From an uncultured Lachnospiraceae bacterium (GTDB lineage Bacteria > Bacillota > Clostridia > Lachnospirales > Lachnospiraceae): DNA of 53,739 nt. The DNA is taken from assembly GCA_947630875.1 (NCBI GenBank), contig CANRJG010000010.1, forward strand, positions 1 to 53,739. The letters are read 5' to 3'. The position numbers were made by a program, and so were the translations under genes. The notes below the pieces were generated by a model that saw only the letters and a list, made by a program, of their open reading frames with translations, did no database searches and was not told the DNA's origin. This document shows, in pieces, positions 14,781 through 25,897 of the stretch. The stretch's first letter is position 1; every line of letters starts with the position of its first letter.

Positions 14781-15998
14781 ATGGACGGAACAAACAATCA
14801 CACCGTCGTACAATTAAAAAAGGGAGAAGGCCGCACGGTGAAAGCCGGCGGTCTTTGGATTTATGACAATGAAATTGACCGGATCAGCGGTCGTTTCCGA
14901 AACGGGGAAATGGTGACTGTCTGCGATTTTGACGGATATCCGTTGGGCAGAGGATACATCAATCAAAATTCTCGGATCCGGATCCGGATGATGACACGAA
15001 ACGCGGCGCAGGAAATGGACGCCGCGTTTTTTCGAAAACGGCTGCAGGATGCCTGGGAATACCGGAAAAAAGTGACGGATACAGGCTGCTGCCGGATCGT
15101 GTTTGGGGAGGCGGATTTCCTGCCGGGGCTGGTGATCGATAAATTTTCCGACGTACTGGTGGTACAGGTGCTGACCCTGGGGATGGAAGCCTTCAAGATG
15201 GAAATTGTTTCTATATTAAAAGCGCTACTGGCAGAGGACGGCATTTCCATCCGGGGCGTCTATGAAAGAAGCGACGCCAGAGAGCGGAAAAAAGAAGGGC
15301 TGCCGGAGGTGACGGGCTTTCTGGGCGCGGAGTTTGACACGATGGTGCCGGTGACGGAAAATGGCATCCATTATATGGTGAATGTCAAAGACGGGCAGAA
15401 GACCGGGTTCTTTCTGGATCAGAAATACAACCGGCTGGCGGTGCAGAAGCTCTGCCGGGGCGCAGCGGTGCTGGACTGCTTTACCCACACCGGATCCTTT
15501 GCCTTGAACGCCGCATACGCAGGGGCGACCTCTGTGTTGGGGGTGGATGCGTCCGCCCTTGCCATCGAACAGGCAGAGGAAAACGCAAGGCTCAATCATC
15601 TGGAAGATATTGCGCATTTTGTCTGCGCGGACGTTTTTGAACTGCTGCCCGTGCTGGAAAAGGAACAGAAGCGGTTTGATGTGGTGATTTTGGATCCGCC
15701 CGCCTTTACCAAATCCAGAAATTCCATTAAAAATGCAGTCAAAGGATACCGGGAAATCAATCTGCGGGGCATGAAGCTGTTAAAAGACGGCGGTTATCTG
15801 GCTACCTGCTCCTGTTCGCATTTCATGGATAATGCAACCTTTGCCGGAGCCATCCGGCAGGCGGCCGCCGGCGCGCACAAAATCCTCAGACAGGTGGAGA
15901 TGCGCACACAGGCGCCGGATCATCCTTATCTCTGGGCGGCGGACGAGAGTTATTATCTGAAGTTCTTTATTTTTCAGGTACTGGACAGCCGTAAATAA
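14781..15998 (+). CDS. rlmI: Class I SAM-dependent rRNA methyltransferase, RlmI-like
   Basis: 405 residues. The start at 14781 has AAAGGA upstream. The N-terminal PUA domain (about 1-80; 'AGGLWIYDNEI', 'GYINQNSRIRIRM') binds RNA. The middle carries 'GQKTGFFLDQKYNR', the SAM-binding motif 'VLDCFTHTGSFALNAAYAG', and the catalytic segment 'VILDPPAFTKS' with 'CSCSHFM'. RlmI methylates C1962 of 23S rRNA in E. coli, and Firmicutes homologues share this layout. It is the last gene of the run before the T-box operon; the 3' end lies 14 bases before the next promoter. Confidence 0.87.
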   Translation: MDGTNNHTVVQLKKGEGRTVKAGGLWIYDNEIDRISGRFRNGEMVTVCDFDGYPLGRGYINQNSRIRIRMMTRNAAQEMDAAFFRKRLQDAWEYRKKVTDTGCCRIVFGEADFLPGLVIDKFSDVLVVQVLTLGMEAFKMEIVSILKALLAEDGISIRGVYERSDARERKKEGLPEVTGFLGAEFDTMVPVTENGIHYMVNVKDGQKTGFFLDQKYNRLAVQKLCRGAAVLDCFTHTGSFALNAAYAGATSVLGVDASALAIEQAEENARLNHLEDIAHFVCADVFELLPVLEKEQKRFDVVILDPPAFTKSRNSIKNAVKGYREINLRGMKLLKDGGYLATCSCSHFMDNATFAGAIRQAAAGAHKILRQVEMRTQAPDHPYLWAADESYYLKFFIFQVLDSRK

Positions 15999-16012
15999 AA
16001 CGAAAATACCTA

Positions 16013-16042
16013 TTGACAAGTCGAAAAGCATAATGCTACAAT
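16013..16042 (+). promoter_or_regulatory. Sigma-A promoter of the ilv-leu operon
   Basis: TTGACA (16013-16018), 18-base spacer, TACAAT (16037-16042), directly before the T-box leader. Confidence 0.85.
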
Positions 16043-16048
16043 ATGCCA

Positions 16049-16347
16049 TACAACTGAAAAGAAACGCGAAGAAGTGGAGTAGTAGACAGGATGGCTGCTG
16101 TGCAGAGAAATGTCGGTTGGTGCAAGACATCAGGGCTGTCGGTTGAACTGGCCATGGAGCGGCTGGGATGAAACAAAAAAGTAGTCGCAGACGGGAACTC
16201 CCGTTACAGAGGAAAGGAGTGATGGCTCCTTAAGGTGCATCCTGAAAAGAACGGGATGAAGAAGAGTGGTACCGCGGAAGAAACAGATGTTTGCTCTTTC
16301 GTCTCTTATAGTGATACAGATCACGAAGAGACGGAAGAGTTTTTTTT
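16049..16347 (+). promoter_or_regulatory. T-box riboswitch leader with intrinsic terminator
   Basis: About 300 bases between the promoter and ilvB. Stem I is recognisable by AGAGA and a distal hairpin ATGTC/GACAT with loop GGTTGGTGCAA. The specifier region reads GTTGAACTGGCC (about 16143-16154). Taking the codon right after GAA gives CTG (16148-16150), Leu, followed by the usual purine. The T-box sequence AGAGTGGTACCGCGG is at 16263-16277. The terminator is CTCTTTCGTCTCTT (16294-16307) with AAGAGACGGAAGAG (16326-16339) and eight Ts. Uncharged tRNA pairing should favour the antiterminator and switch on ilvB-leuB. A one-base shift would read TGG (Trp), less likely given the operon. Confidence 0.93.
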
Positions 16348-16423
16348 CACAGGAATTGCCGCGGCAGCTCCTTTCGGCAAATACCCGCGCGCTGGTACGC
16401 GCGGTTGATATCGGAGAGATGAG

Positions 16424-18130
16424 ATGCAGAAACAGAATCATGAAACTATGTCCGGCGCGCAGATTGTCATTGAGACCCTGATCGAACAGGGCGTTAAGGA
16501 TGTTTTCGGCTATCCGGGCGGACAGGTGCTCAATATTTATGACGAGCTTTACAAGGCACAGGACCGGATTAACCACATCCTGACGGCCCATGAGCAGGGC
16601 GCTTCCCATGCGGCCGACGGCTATGCCCGGGTGACCGGCAAGGTGGGCGTGGTCATTGCCACCTCGGGTCCCGGCGCCACCAATTTGGTGACAGGCATTG
16701 CCACGGCGATGCTGGATTCCATCCCGATGGTAGCCATTACCGGAAATGTGCCGACCTCCCTGATCGGCAGGGACAGTTTTCAGGAAATCAACATCACGGG
16801 CGTCACAATCCCCATTACAAAGCACAACTTTTTTGTCAGCGACGTCAGAAAGCTGGCGGATACGATCCGGGAAGCCTTTCAGATCGCGAAATCCGGCCGT
16901 CCTGGACCTGTGCTGGTGGATATTCCCAAGGATGTGCAGACGGCGGAGTGCGTTTTCGAAAGACGCGGCGTGGTGGAAGCCTGTCCCCAGGAAATCGTAG
17001 ACGACAGTGAAATCGACAAGGCAGTGGAACTGATCCGGGAAGCCAAACGTCCCTACATTTATATCGGCGGCGGCGCCGCAGGGGCGGGACTGGCGCAGGA
17101 CGTCATCACCCTGGCGGAAAAGATCGACGCGTATATCGGCTGTACCTTTATGGGACTTTCCGCCATTCCCAGCAGTCATCCCAGATTTCTGGGGATGCAG
17201 GGAATGCATGGACATTATGCCTCTTCCCTGGCCAACAAAGACGCGGATCTGGTCATCGGACTGGGCGTACGCTTCAGCGACCGCGCCACCGGCAATGTGG
17301 CCAAATATTCCAAAAAAGCAAAAATCATACAGATCGATGCGGATCTGGCGGAAATCAATAAAAACGTAAGAGTCGAGCTGGGTCTGGTGGGGGATATTCG
17401 CTCTTCCTTCAAACGGATCGTGGAGCGCTGCGAGGCGGCGGAGCATCCTCAGTGGCGGCAGCAGGTGGAAACGCTGAAAGCAGAGGAACAGGCCATCAGC
17501 GACGCGGCGGAAGCAAAAGCGGGCGATGCCATGACCCCGAAGAAAATCTTCGATGTGATCAACGCGGTCAAGGATGACGATACCATTATCGCTACCGATG
17601 TGGGACAGCACCAGATGTGGGCGGCTCAGTATATCGATTTTGAAAAGACCAGACGGATCGCTTCCAGCGGCGGTCTGGGTACCATGGGTTACGGCCTGGG
17701 GGCGGCCATCGGCGCGCAGATCGCGGACGGCGCGAAGACCGTACTGATCACCGGCGACGGCAGCTTCGGCATGAATCTGAATGAACTGGCCACAGCCGCC
17801 AGCTATCAGACCCCGGTGATCATCGTCATACTGAACAACGGCGTACTGGGTATGGTACGGCAGTGGCAGACCCTGTTTTACGGCAAGCGTTACTCCAATA
17901 CCGTACTGGATCGGAAGACGGATTTCGTGAAGCTGGGAGAAGCCTTCGGCATCAAATCCACACGGGTTTCCACCATTGCGGAATTTCAGAAGGCGTTTGA
18001 AGAGGCCTATGCATTTAACGGCCCGTTTTTGATCGATACGCTGATCGATAAGGATGAATTTGTCCTGCCTATGATGCCGCCGGGCGGATCCGTGGAGGAA
18101 ATCATTACTTCAAAGGAACAGGAGGCGTAA
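16424..18130 (+). CDS. ilvB: Acetolactate synthase, large (catalytic) subunit
   Basis: 568 residues, the normal length. It condenses two pyruvates to acetolactate (Val/Leu) or pyruvate with 2-oxobutyrate (Ile) using TPP, FAD and Mg. The TPP glutamate is in '[17 protein letters not shown]'. The FAD domain lies in the middle. The TPP/Mg motif is '[15 protein letters not shown]' near residue 440, ending with N in '[13 protein letters not shown]'. The start at 16424 has GGAGAG 6 bases upstream. First gene of the T-box operon; the small subunit follows after three bases. Confidence 0.97.
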   Translation: MQKQNHETMSGAQIVIETLIEQGVKDVFGYPGGQVLNIYDELYKAQDRINHILTAHEQGASHAADGYARVTGKVGVVIATSGPGATNLVTGIATAMLDSIPMVAITGNVPTSLIGRDSFQEINITGVTIPITKHNFFVSDVRKLADTIREAFQIAKSGRPGPVLVDIPKDVQTAECVFERRGVVEACPQEIVDDSEIDKAVELIREAKRPYIYIGGGAAGAGLAQDVITLAEKIDAYIGCTFMGLSAIPSSHPRFLGMQGMHGHYASSLANKDADLVIGLGVRFSDRATGNVAKYSKKAKIIQIDADLAEINKNVRVELGLVGDIRSSFKRIVERCEAAEHPQWRQQVETLKAEEQAISDAAEAKAGDAMTPKKIFDVINAVKDDDTIIATDVGQHQMWAAQYIDFEKTRRIASSGGLGTMGYGLGAAIGAQIADGAKTVLITGDGSFGMNLNELATAASYQTPVIIVILNNGVLGMVRQWQTLFYGKRYSNTVLDRKTDFVKLGEAFGIKSTRVSTIAEFQKAFEEAYAFNGPFLIDTLIDKDEFVLPMMPPGGSVEEIITSKEQEA

Positions 18131-18133
18131 GAC

Positions 18134-18619
18134 ATGCGGTTTGTGATATCTGTCTATGTGGAAAATAAATTCGGCGTACTGGCCCGTGTCTCCGGTTTGT
18201 TCATGCGCAGAGGCTTCAATATCGATACCTTAACCGTGGGCGAAACCGAAAATCCCAAATACTCCAGAATCACCATTACGCTGGACGGCGATGTGTATAT
18301 CTGCGAGCAGGTTATTAACCAGCTCAAGAAACTGCACAATGTCAAAAAAGTCAAGCTGCTGGAAAACGGCAGCGCGGTAGAACGGGAACTGATGATTCTG
18401 AAAGTTATCAACAAGCCGGAAAACCGCAGCGAAATCATGGCCGCGGCGGAAATCTTTCGGGCGAAGATCATCAATTATACCACGGAGTCCATGTGTGTGG
18501 AGGTAACCGGGGAACCGTCCAAGATCAAAGCGTTTATCGAGGTCATGAAGCCGCTGGGCATCGTGGAAATGTGCCGAACCGGCGTGGTGGCGCTGGAACG
18601 GGGCAGTACAATTCTGTAA
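18134..18619 (+). CDS. ilvN: Acetolactate synthase, small (regulatory) subunit
   Basis: 161 residues. The N-terminal ACT domain ('VYVENKFGVLARVSGLFMRR', 'RGFNIDTLTVGETE') senses valine in characterised homologues and a C-terminal domain helps activate IlvB. The final 'MCRTGVVALERG' is typical of the family. The spacing of three bases from ilvB supports making both subunits from one message. Confidence 0.96.
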   Translation: MRFVISVYVENKFGVLARVSGLFMRRGFNIDTLTVGETENPKYSRITITLDGDVYICEQVINQLKKLHNVKKVKLLENGSAVERELMILKVINKPENRSEIMAAAEIFRAKIINYTTESMCVEVTGEPSKIKAFIEVMKPLGIVEMCRTGVVALERGSTIL

Positions 18620-18659
18620 GCAGTTTTTAAATAAATAATATAAGAAAAATCAAAGATAA

Positions 18660-19691
<1,032 letters not shown>

Positions 19692-19709
19692 GGAAAGCGG
19701 GACAGGACA

Positions 19710-21377
19710 ATGGTAAAAGAACAAATCGTGGACGGTTTTCAAAACGCACCCCACCGCAGCCTGTATCATGCACTGGGGCTGACGGAGGAAGAACTGAACC
19801 GGCCTTTGATCGGAATTGTCAGTTCCTATAATGAAATCGTACCGGGGCATATGAATCTGGACAAGATCGTGGAAGCGGTGAAGATGGGCGTCGCCATGGC
19901 GGGCGGCACCCCCATCGTGTTCCCCGCCATTGCGGTCTGCGACGGCATTGCCATGGGACATACGGGCATGAAATATTCTCTGATTACCAGAGATATGATT
20001 GCGGATTCCACGGAAGCCATGGCGCTGGCTCACGGATTTGACGGCCTGGTCATGGTGCCCAACTGTGATAAAAACGTGCCGGGACTTCTGATGGCTGCGG
20101 CGCGCATCAACATTCCGACGATTTTTGTCAGCGGCGGCCCCATGCTGGCTGGACGGGTGAATGGGAAGAAAACCAGCCTTTCCGGTATGTTTGAAGCGGT
20201 AGGCGCTTATACTGCAGGCAAAATCGACGACGCGCAGCTGAAAAACTGCGAGGAACATACCTGTCCTACCTGCGGTTCCTGTTCGGGCATGTATACGGCA
20301 AATTCCATGAACTGCCTGACGGAAGTTCTGGGCATGGGTTTAAGCGGAAACGGAACCATTCCGGCGGTGTATTCGGCCCGGCTGAAACTGGCCAAACATG
20401 CGGGTATGCAGGTCATGGAGCTGGTGAGAAAGAATATCCGGCCGAGAGACATTATGACGGAGGCATCCATTCGAAACGCCCTGACGGCGGACATGGCGCT
20501 GGGCTGTTCCACCAACAGTATGCTGCATCTGCCGGCCATCGCCAACGAATGCGGCGTGACCTTCAATCTGGATATGGCCAATGAAATCAGCGAGAAGACG
20601 CCGAATCTCTGCCATCTGGCGCCGGCGGGCCCCACTTATATGGAGGATTTGAACGAAGCGGGCGGCGTTTATGCGGTATTAAAAGAACTGGAAGGACTGG
20701 GTCTGCTGGACACGTCGGTTATGACCTGTACCGGAAAAACCCTGGGAGAAAATATCGCGTCGGCCTGCAACCGGAATCCGGAAGTCATCCGGACCACGGA
20801 CAATCCCTACAGCAGGACCGGCGGCATCGCCGTGCTGCGGGGCAATCTGGCTCCCGACGGCTGCGTGGTCAAACGAAGCGCCGTTGCGCCGGAGATGCTG
20901 GTGCATGAAGGACCGGCCAGAGTATTTGACAGCGAGGAAGAAGCCATTGCGGCAATTTATGCCGGAAAGATTCGAAAAGGCGACGTGGTTGTGATCCGTT
21001 ATGAAGGACCTTCCGGCGGCCCCGGTATGCGGGAAATGCTTTCGCCCACTTCGGCCATTGCCGGTATGGGACTGGACAAAGAGGTGGCGCTGATTACCGA
21101 CGGACGTTTTTCCGGCGCTACCAGAGGCGCGGCCATCGGCCATATTTCTCCCGAAGCCGTCCGAGGCGGTCTGATCGCCTATGTGAAAGACGGCGATCGG
21201 ATTTCCATTAATATTCCGGCGTATTCCATTACACTGCAGGTGGAGGAAGCCGAGATCGAAGCCAGAAAAGCGTCCATGCCGATCCGGAAGAAAGAGGACA
21301 TCAAAGGCAGCCTTGCCCGGTATGCCGCCATGGTAAGCTCCGCAGACAAGGGCGCAATTATCAATACATTCAAATAA
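19710..21377 (+). CDS. ilvD: Dihydroxy-acid dehydratase
   Basis: 555 residues. It dehydrates 2,3-dihydroxy acids to the 2-oxo acids of Val and Ile. Fe-S ligand cysteines lie in '[10 protein letters not shown]' and '[19 protein letters not shown]', with an earlier one in 'AVCDG'. The C-terminal barrel ends with '[19 protein letters not shown]' and the catalytic serine region, then 'SPEA'. The enzyme is oxygen-sensitive in many species, which suits an anaerobe. It begins 18 bases after ilvC. Confidence 0.97.
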   Translation: MVKEQIVDGFQNAPHRSLYHALGLTEEELNRPLIGIVSSYNEIVPGHMNLDKIVEAVKMGVAMAGGTPIVFPAIAVCDGIAMGHTGMKYSLITRDMIADSTEAMALAHGFDGLVMVPNCDKNVPGLLMAAARINIPTIFVSGGPMLAGRVNGKKTSLSGMFEAVGAYTAGKIDDAQLKNCEEHTCPTCGSCSGMYTANSMNCLTEVLGMGLSGNGTIPAVYSARLKLAKHAGMQVMELVRKNIRPRDIMTEASIRNALTADMALGCSTNSMLHLPAIANECGVTFNLDMANEISEKTPNLCHLAPAGPTYMEDLNEAGGVYAVLKELEGLGLLDTSVMTCTGKTLGENIASACNRNPEVIRTTDNPYSRTGGIAVLRGNLAPDGCVVKRSAVAPEMLVHEGPARVFDSEEEAIAAIYAGKIRKGDVVVIRYEGPSGGPGMREMLSPTSAIAGMGLDKEVALITDGRFSGATRGAAIGHISPEAVRGGLIAYVKDGDRISINIPAYSITLQVEEAEIEARKASMPIRKKEDIKGSLARYAAMVSSADKGAIINTFK

Positions 21378-21392
21378 GATCGGTACAAGACG

Positions 21393-22577
21393 ATGAAGCA
21401 GGAAGAATTGAAACAACTGTCTGCGGCACTGTCCGCATTCTGTGTCTTTCGCGGGCTCCTGACCCAGGAACCTGTGAAGGCGCTGCGGGCGTGTCTGGAC
21501 TGTGAAGAAGGCATAGAGAAAAACATCGGACTGTACGGGGCCTTTTTGTACTCCTTGGCCCCCTATGATTACTGCTTTTCTGATTTTCTGCTGCAGGCGG
21601 TGTATACGGATGAAAACCGGTACATCATCTGCACGGCGGAGAAAAAGGAAATCGCAGAACCAGTGCGGAAAAATGCGGAACGAGAGCTTTCCGTGCTTTC
21701 CGCGCTGACATGCCTCACCGCAGAAGACCTGATCAAAACCGATTCCTACGCGGGTTATCTGCCTGCATTTACAAATCAAAGGACGGATATTTCCGCCATT
21801 TACCGGGAACGGCTGGCCCATATCGACCAGTATGGCTACGGGATTTTTGCCGCCGCCAGAATGTTTTCAGTTTCCGGCGGCGCGATTTGTCCCGTGGAAG
21901 CGCCGGACGATGTATCCGCCGATCAGTTTATCGGCTATGAAGAGGAACGGAAGAAGGTCTTTGAAAACACAAAAGCGCTGATTGAGGGAAGGCCCGCGGC
22001 CAATGTGCTGCTCTGCGGCGACGCCGGCACCGGGAAATCCTCTACCGTTAAGGCCTGTGCCAATGATTTTTACGCCCGGGGCGTGCGCCTGATCGAGTTG
22101 CGCAAAGACCAGCTGCTTTCCCTGTCCTGCATCATGGGCAGAATCGCGAAGCAGCCTCTGAAATTTATCATTTTCATTGACGACCTGTCCTTTAATAAAA
22201 ATGATGATTCTTTCAGTATGCTGAAAGCGGCGCTGGAGGGATCTGCTTCCGCAAAGGCGGACAACGCGGTGATTTATGCCACAAGCAACCGCAGACATAT
22301 TATCAAGGAACAGTTCTCCGACCGGGAAACTTCCGATGACGTGCATCACAACGATACGATGCAGGAACTGCTGTCGCTTTCGGACCGGTTCGGACTGGTG
22401 GTTTATTTTTCCAGGCCGAACAAGGCATTGTATCTGGAAATCGTACATCGGCTGGCAGAAAAGCACCATATCGCCATGCCGGCGGCGGAACTGGACAGGC
22501 AGGCAGAAGCCTTCGCACTGGCGCGGGGCAGCCGTACACCCCGGGCGGCGGAGCAGTTTATTGACGGATTATTGTAG
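21393..22577 (+). CDS. DUF815 P-loop ATPase
   Basis: 394 residues. The first ~185 residues are helical and unassigned. The ATPase part has Walker A GDAGTGKSS near residue 210, Walker B 'KFIIFIDDLSFNKND', a sensor-like 'VIYATSNRRHI' and the AAA+ lid ('REQ' region with 'LSDRFGLVVYF'). This matches the DUF815 family, a AAA+ group of unknown function. It sits 15 bases after ilvD and 17 before ilvA, in the same operon as amino-acid genes, although the family is not known to take part in that pathway. The ribosome-binding site is weak, so expression may rely on readthrough translation. Confidence 0.85.
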   Translation: MKQEELKQLSAALSAFCVFRGLLTQEPVKALRACLDCEEGIEKNIGLYGAFLYSLAPYDYCFSDFLLQAVYTDENRYIICTAEKKEIAEPVRKNAERELSVLSALTCLTAEDLIKTDSYAGYLPAFTNQRTDISAIYRERLAHIDQYGYGIFAAARMFSVSGGAICPVEAPDDVSADQFIGYEEERKKVFENTKALIEGRPAANVLLCGDAGTGKSSTVKACANDFYARGVRLIELRKDQLLSLSCIMGRIAKQPLKFIIFIDDLSFNKNDDSFSMLKAALEGSASAKADNAVIYATSNRRHIIKEQFSDRETSDDVHHNDTMQELLSLSDRFGLVVYFSRPNKALYLEIVHRLAEKHHIAMPAAELDRQAEAFALARGSRTPRAAEQFIDGLL

Positions 22578-22594
22578 AAAAGAGAACACACAGA

Positions 22595-23806
22595 ATGATG
22601 GAAGAAAATAAAATGCTGACGCTGGACAATGTCTATAAGGCCAATTACGCTTTGAAAGATGTGATCCGGCGGACGGATATTATTTACGCACCCAAACTGT
22701 GCCCCGGTACAGAGCTGTATCTGAAAACAGAAAACTTACAGATTACCGGTTCATTCAAGGTCAGGGGCGCGTATTACAAGATGCTGCAGCTTTCCGAGGA
22801 GGAAAAGAAGTGCGGCGTCATTGCCTGCTCGGCAGGCAATCATGCTCAGGGCGTGGCGCTGGCCGCCCAGAAGCTGGGCATGAAGGCAGTCATTTGTCTG
22901 CCGGACGGCGCGCCGATTTCCAAAGTTGAGGCCACAAGAAGCTACGGCGCGGAAATTTGTCTGGTGGAGGGCGTGTATGACGACGCCTATCAGAAAGCGC
23001 TGCAGCTGCGGGATGAGAAGGGATATACTTTTATCCATCCCTTTGACGATCCGGATGTGATCGCCGGACAGGGAACCATCGCCATTGAACTGTCGGAGCA
23101 GCTGCAGGATATGGACGCGGTGGTGGTGCCTATCGGCGGCGGCGGCCTGATTTCCGGCGTGGCCTATACCATCAAATCCCTGAATCCGAAAGTCAAAGTA
23201 TACGGCGTACAGGCATCGGGGGCTCCTTCGATGCTCAATTCCATTCACGATATGCACATTGAAACACTGGATTCCGTCCGGACGATTGCAGACGGTATCG
23301 CGGTGAAAAAGCCGGGATCCCTGACCTATAACGTCTGCGCGGAATATGTGGACGACATTGTAACGGTGACGGACGATGAAATCTCGGCGGCGATTTTAGC
23401 ACTGATGGAGCAGCATAAGCTGGTGACGGAAGGCGCGGGAGCCGTGGCCGTGGCGGCCGTCATGTTCGGGAAGGTGGAAACCGCGGGCAAAAAAACGGTA
23501 TGCCTGCTTTCGGGCGGCAATATCGACGTAACCATTCTTTCCCGTGTCATTAACCGCGGCCTGCTGATGTCCGGCAGAAGCTGTCAGCTGATGATTGAGT
23601 TGGTGGACAAACCCGGACAGCTGATGGATGTGTCGAGGATTATTGCCGAGCAGGGCGGAAATGTCACTGCCGTGCACCATGAACATACCAATGAAGGCGC
23701 GGACATCAATGGCTGTTATCTGCGTCTGACGCTGGAAACGAGAAATTTCGAACACATTAGCGCCATTAAAAAAGCGCTGACGGATTTTGGAATCAAAATT
23801 ATATAA
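22595..23806 (+). CDS. ilvA: Threonine ammonia-lyase (deaminase)
   Basis: 403 residues. It converts threonine to 2-oxobutyrate and ammonia, the entry to isoleucine. The PLP lysine is in 'ITGSFKVRGAYYK' near residue 54; the phosphate-binding loop is 'IGGGGLISG', and a serine-rich 'CSAGNHAQG' faces PLP. A single C-terminal ACT-like domain (from about 325, 'IELVDKPGQLMDVSRIIAEQ') is present, so this is the short form rather than the long E. coli IlvA with two regulatory modules. Position between ilvD and ridA supports a biosynthetic role. Confidence 0.93.
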   Translation: MMEENKMLTLDNVYKANYALKDVIRRTDIIYAPKLCPGTELYLKTENLQITGSFKVRGAYYKMLQLSEEEKKCGVIACSAGNHAQGVALAAQKLGMKAVICLPDGAPISKVEATRSYGAEICLVEGVYDDAYQKALQLRDEKGYTFIHPFDDPDVIAGQGTIAIELSEQLQDMDAVVVPIGGGGLISGVAYTIKSLNPKVKVYGVQASGAPSMLNSIHDMHIETLDSVRTIADGIAVKKPGSLTYNVCAEYVDDIVTVTDDEISAAILALMEQHKLVTEGAGAVAVAAVMFGKVETAGKKTVCLLSGGNIDVTILSRVINRGLLMSGRSCQLMIELVDKPGQLMDVSRIIAEQGGNVTAVHHEHTNEGADINGCYLRLTLETRNFEHISAIKKALTDFGIKII

Positions 23807-23820
23807 TGTTGGGGGAAAAC

Positions 23821-24201
23821 ATGATTACGAAAATATCTACACCAAAAGCACCCGCTGCCATCGGGCCCTATTCACAGGCAATGAAAACCGGCGGTATGCT
23901 GTTTACTTCCGGACAGATCGCACTGGATCCGGAAAGCGGTAATTTAAATGGAGAGGATATCAGGCAGCAGACAAAGCAGGTCATGGAGAACCTGCAGGCC
24001 GTGCTGGAGGCTGCGGGCGCTTCCTTTGATACGGTGGTAAAAACCACCTGCTTTTTAAGTGATATTTCTGATTTTGCTGCATTTAATGAAGTATACGGCG
24101 CTTATATGACTTCCGCGCCGGCCAGAAGCTGCGTGGCGGTGAAGGATCTGCCGAAGGGCGCGCTGGTGGAAGTGGAAGCGGTGGCAGTTTGTAAAGAGTA
24201 A
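23821..24201 (+). CDS. ridA: RidA-family 2-iminobutanoate/2-iminopropanoate deaminase
   Basis: 126 residues. The start at 23821 (MITKIS) has GGGGGAAAAC upstream. The signature 'PAAIGPYSQAMKTGGMLFTS' and 'QTKQVMENLQAVLEAAGA' are present, with the active arginine in 'SAPARSCVAVKDLPKGALVE'. RidA hydrolyses the reactive enamine/imine released by PLP enzymes such as IlvA, so the gene placement directly after ilvA makes biochemical sense: it speeds 2-oxobutyrate formation and protects other PLP enzymes. Confidence 0.94.
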   Translation: MITKISTPKAPAAIGPYSQAMKTGGMLFTSGQIALDPESGNLNGEDIRQQTKQVMENLQAVLEAAGASFDTVVKTTCFLSDISDFAAFNEVYGAYMTSAPARSCVAVKDLPKGALVEVEAVAVCKE

Positions 24202-24217
24202 AGAGGAGAGTATTGGC

Positions 24218-25897
24218 ATGATAAACGCTTCAAAGTATACCAAACAGTTTTATCCCGTGCAGAATCCTACCCGCAGGTGGGCTGCGAAGACCAGTATCGA
24301 TCATCCGCCGGTATGGTGTTCGGTGGATCTTCGGGACGGCAACCAGTCTTTGATCATCCCCATGGGGCTGGAAGAAAAAATTGAGTTTTTCAAGCTGCTG
24401 GTAAAGATCGGATTCAAGGAGATCGAAATCGGATTTCCCGCGGCTTCCGAGACGGAATACAATTTCCTGCGGACCCTGATCCATGAGGGACTGATTCCGG
24501 ATGATGTGACGATCCAGGTGCTGACGCAGGCACGCGAGCATATCATCCGCAAAACTTTTGAAGCGCTGGAAGGATGTAAAAACGCGATTGTGCATCTGTA
24601 CAATTCCACTTCGGTGGCGCAGCGGGAGCAGGTATTTAAAAAATCCAAAGAAGAAATCATTAAAATCGCTACGGACGGCGCCGAGTTGTTTGACCGGATC
24701 GCCTCCGAAAGCGGAGCCAGTTACCGGTATGAATATTCGCCGGAGTCCTTTACCGGAACGGAACCGGAATTTGCGCTGGAAATCTGCAATGCGGTGCTGG
24801 ATGTCTGGAAACCCACGCCGGAGCGGAAGGTGATCATCAATCTGCCGGTGACGGTAGAGCTTTCTTCGCCCCATGTTTACGCCGATCAGATTGAGTATAT
24901 GTGCGATCATCTGAAATACAGGGATTCCGTGGTGGTATCGCTGCATCCCCACAATGACCGGGGCTGCGCGGTGGCGGATTCCGAACTGGGTCTCCTGGCC
25001 GGGGCGGACCGGATCGAAGGCACGCTGTTCGGCAACGGAGAACGTACCGGAAATGTGGATATCATTACCCTGGCCATGAATATGTATATGCAGGGCGTAG
25101 AGCCGAATCTGGATTTTACCGATATGCCTTCCATCGTCAGTCTGTATGAACGGGTGACGGGGATGCAGGTCAGCGACCGGCAGCCGTATGCCGGAAAACT
25201 GGTATTTGCGGCATTTTCCGGTTCCCATCAGGACGCCATTGCCAAAGGTATGCGCTGGCGGGAAGAAAAGCACTGCGATACCTGGACCGTGCCGTATCTG
25301 CCCATCGATCCCAAGGATGTGGGACGGGAGTACGAGACGGACGTCATCCGCATCAATTCCCAGTCGGGCAAGGGCGGCATCGGCTATCTGCTGGAGCACA
25401 AGTTCGGCTACATCCTGCCGGTGGCTATGCGGGAAGACGTGGGCTATAAGGTCAAAAATGTATCTGACCATGCCCATGCGGAGCTTTCACCGGAGGAAGT
25501 GCTGGATGTGTTCCGCGATACATATGTCAACATCAACAATCATATCAGACTGATTGATTATCATTTTGTACGGACGCCGGCGATCAAGGTTATGCTGACC
25601 GTGGAGATCGACGGAGAAGTCAAAGAGCTGACGGCAGGCGGCAACGGCCGTCTGGATGCGGTCAGCAACGCGGTGAAGCGGCAGCTGGGCATCGGATTTT
25701 CCGATCTGACTTATGAGGAACACGCGCTGAACAAAGGTTCTTCTTCCCAGGCCATTACCTATGTCAGCATCACGCTGTCAAACGGCCGGAAAGTCTGGGG
25801 CGCAGGCATCCACGACGACATCATTGCATCGTCCATCAATGCGCTGTTTTCCGCGATAAATCGAGGTATTGAGGAGGAAGGCTTATGCGAAGCATAA
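24218..25897 (+). CDS. leuA: 2-Isopropylmalate synthase (LeuA2 type)
   Basis: 559 residues. It condenses 2-oxoisovalerate with acetyl-CoA, the first step of leucine synthesis. The TIM barrel begins 'WCSVDLRDGNQSLIIPM' with the metal-binding D in RDGNQ and the later 'HPHNDRGCAVADSELG'. The C-terminal regulatory domain ('AGGNGRLDAVSNAVKRQLGI', 'SSSQAITYVSITL') is the leucine feedback site in homologues. The length and N-terminus ('NPTRRWAAKTSIDHPP') mark the LeuA2 subgroup. Its last codons (EGLCEA) are encoded by the first copy of a 16-bp duplication repeated at the leuC start. Confidence 0.96.
   Translation: MINASKYTKQFYPVQNPTRRWAAKTSIDHPPVWCSVDLRDGNQSLIIPMGLEEKIEFFKLLVKIGFKEIEIGFPAASETEYNFLRTLIHEGLIPDDVTIQVLTQAREHIIRKTFEALEGCKNAIVHLYNSTSVAQREQVFKKSKEEIIKIATDGAELFDRIASESGASYRYEYSPESFTGTEPEFALEICNAVLDVWKPTPERKVIINLPVTVELSSPHVYADQIEYMCDHLKYRDSVVVSLHPHNDRGCAVADSELGLLAGADRIEGTLFGNGERTGNVDIITLAMNMYMQGVEPNLDFTDMPSIVSLYERVTGMQVSDRQPYAGKLVFAAFSGSHQDAIAKGMRWREEKHCDTWTVPYLPIDPKDVGREYETDVIRINSQSGKGGIGYLLEHKFGYILPVAMREDVGYKVKNVSDHAHAELSPEEVLDVFRDTYVNINNHIRLIDYHFVRTPAIKVMLTVEIDGEVKELTAGGNGRLDAVSNAVKRQLGIGFSDLTYEEHALNKGSSSQAITYVSITLSNGRKVWGAGIHDDIIASSINALFSAINRGIEEEGLCEA

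Noticed and set aside
16130-17611. 493-codon minus-strand frame opposite ilvB and the T-box
   Set aside because: Covers a conserved riboswitch and ilvB; translation has no recognisable domain.
24230-25477. 415-codon minus-strand frame opposite leuA
   Set aside because: Shadow of leuA; composition typical of antisense frames.
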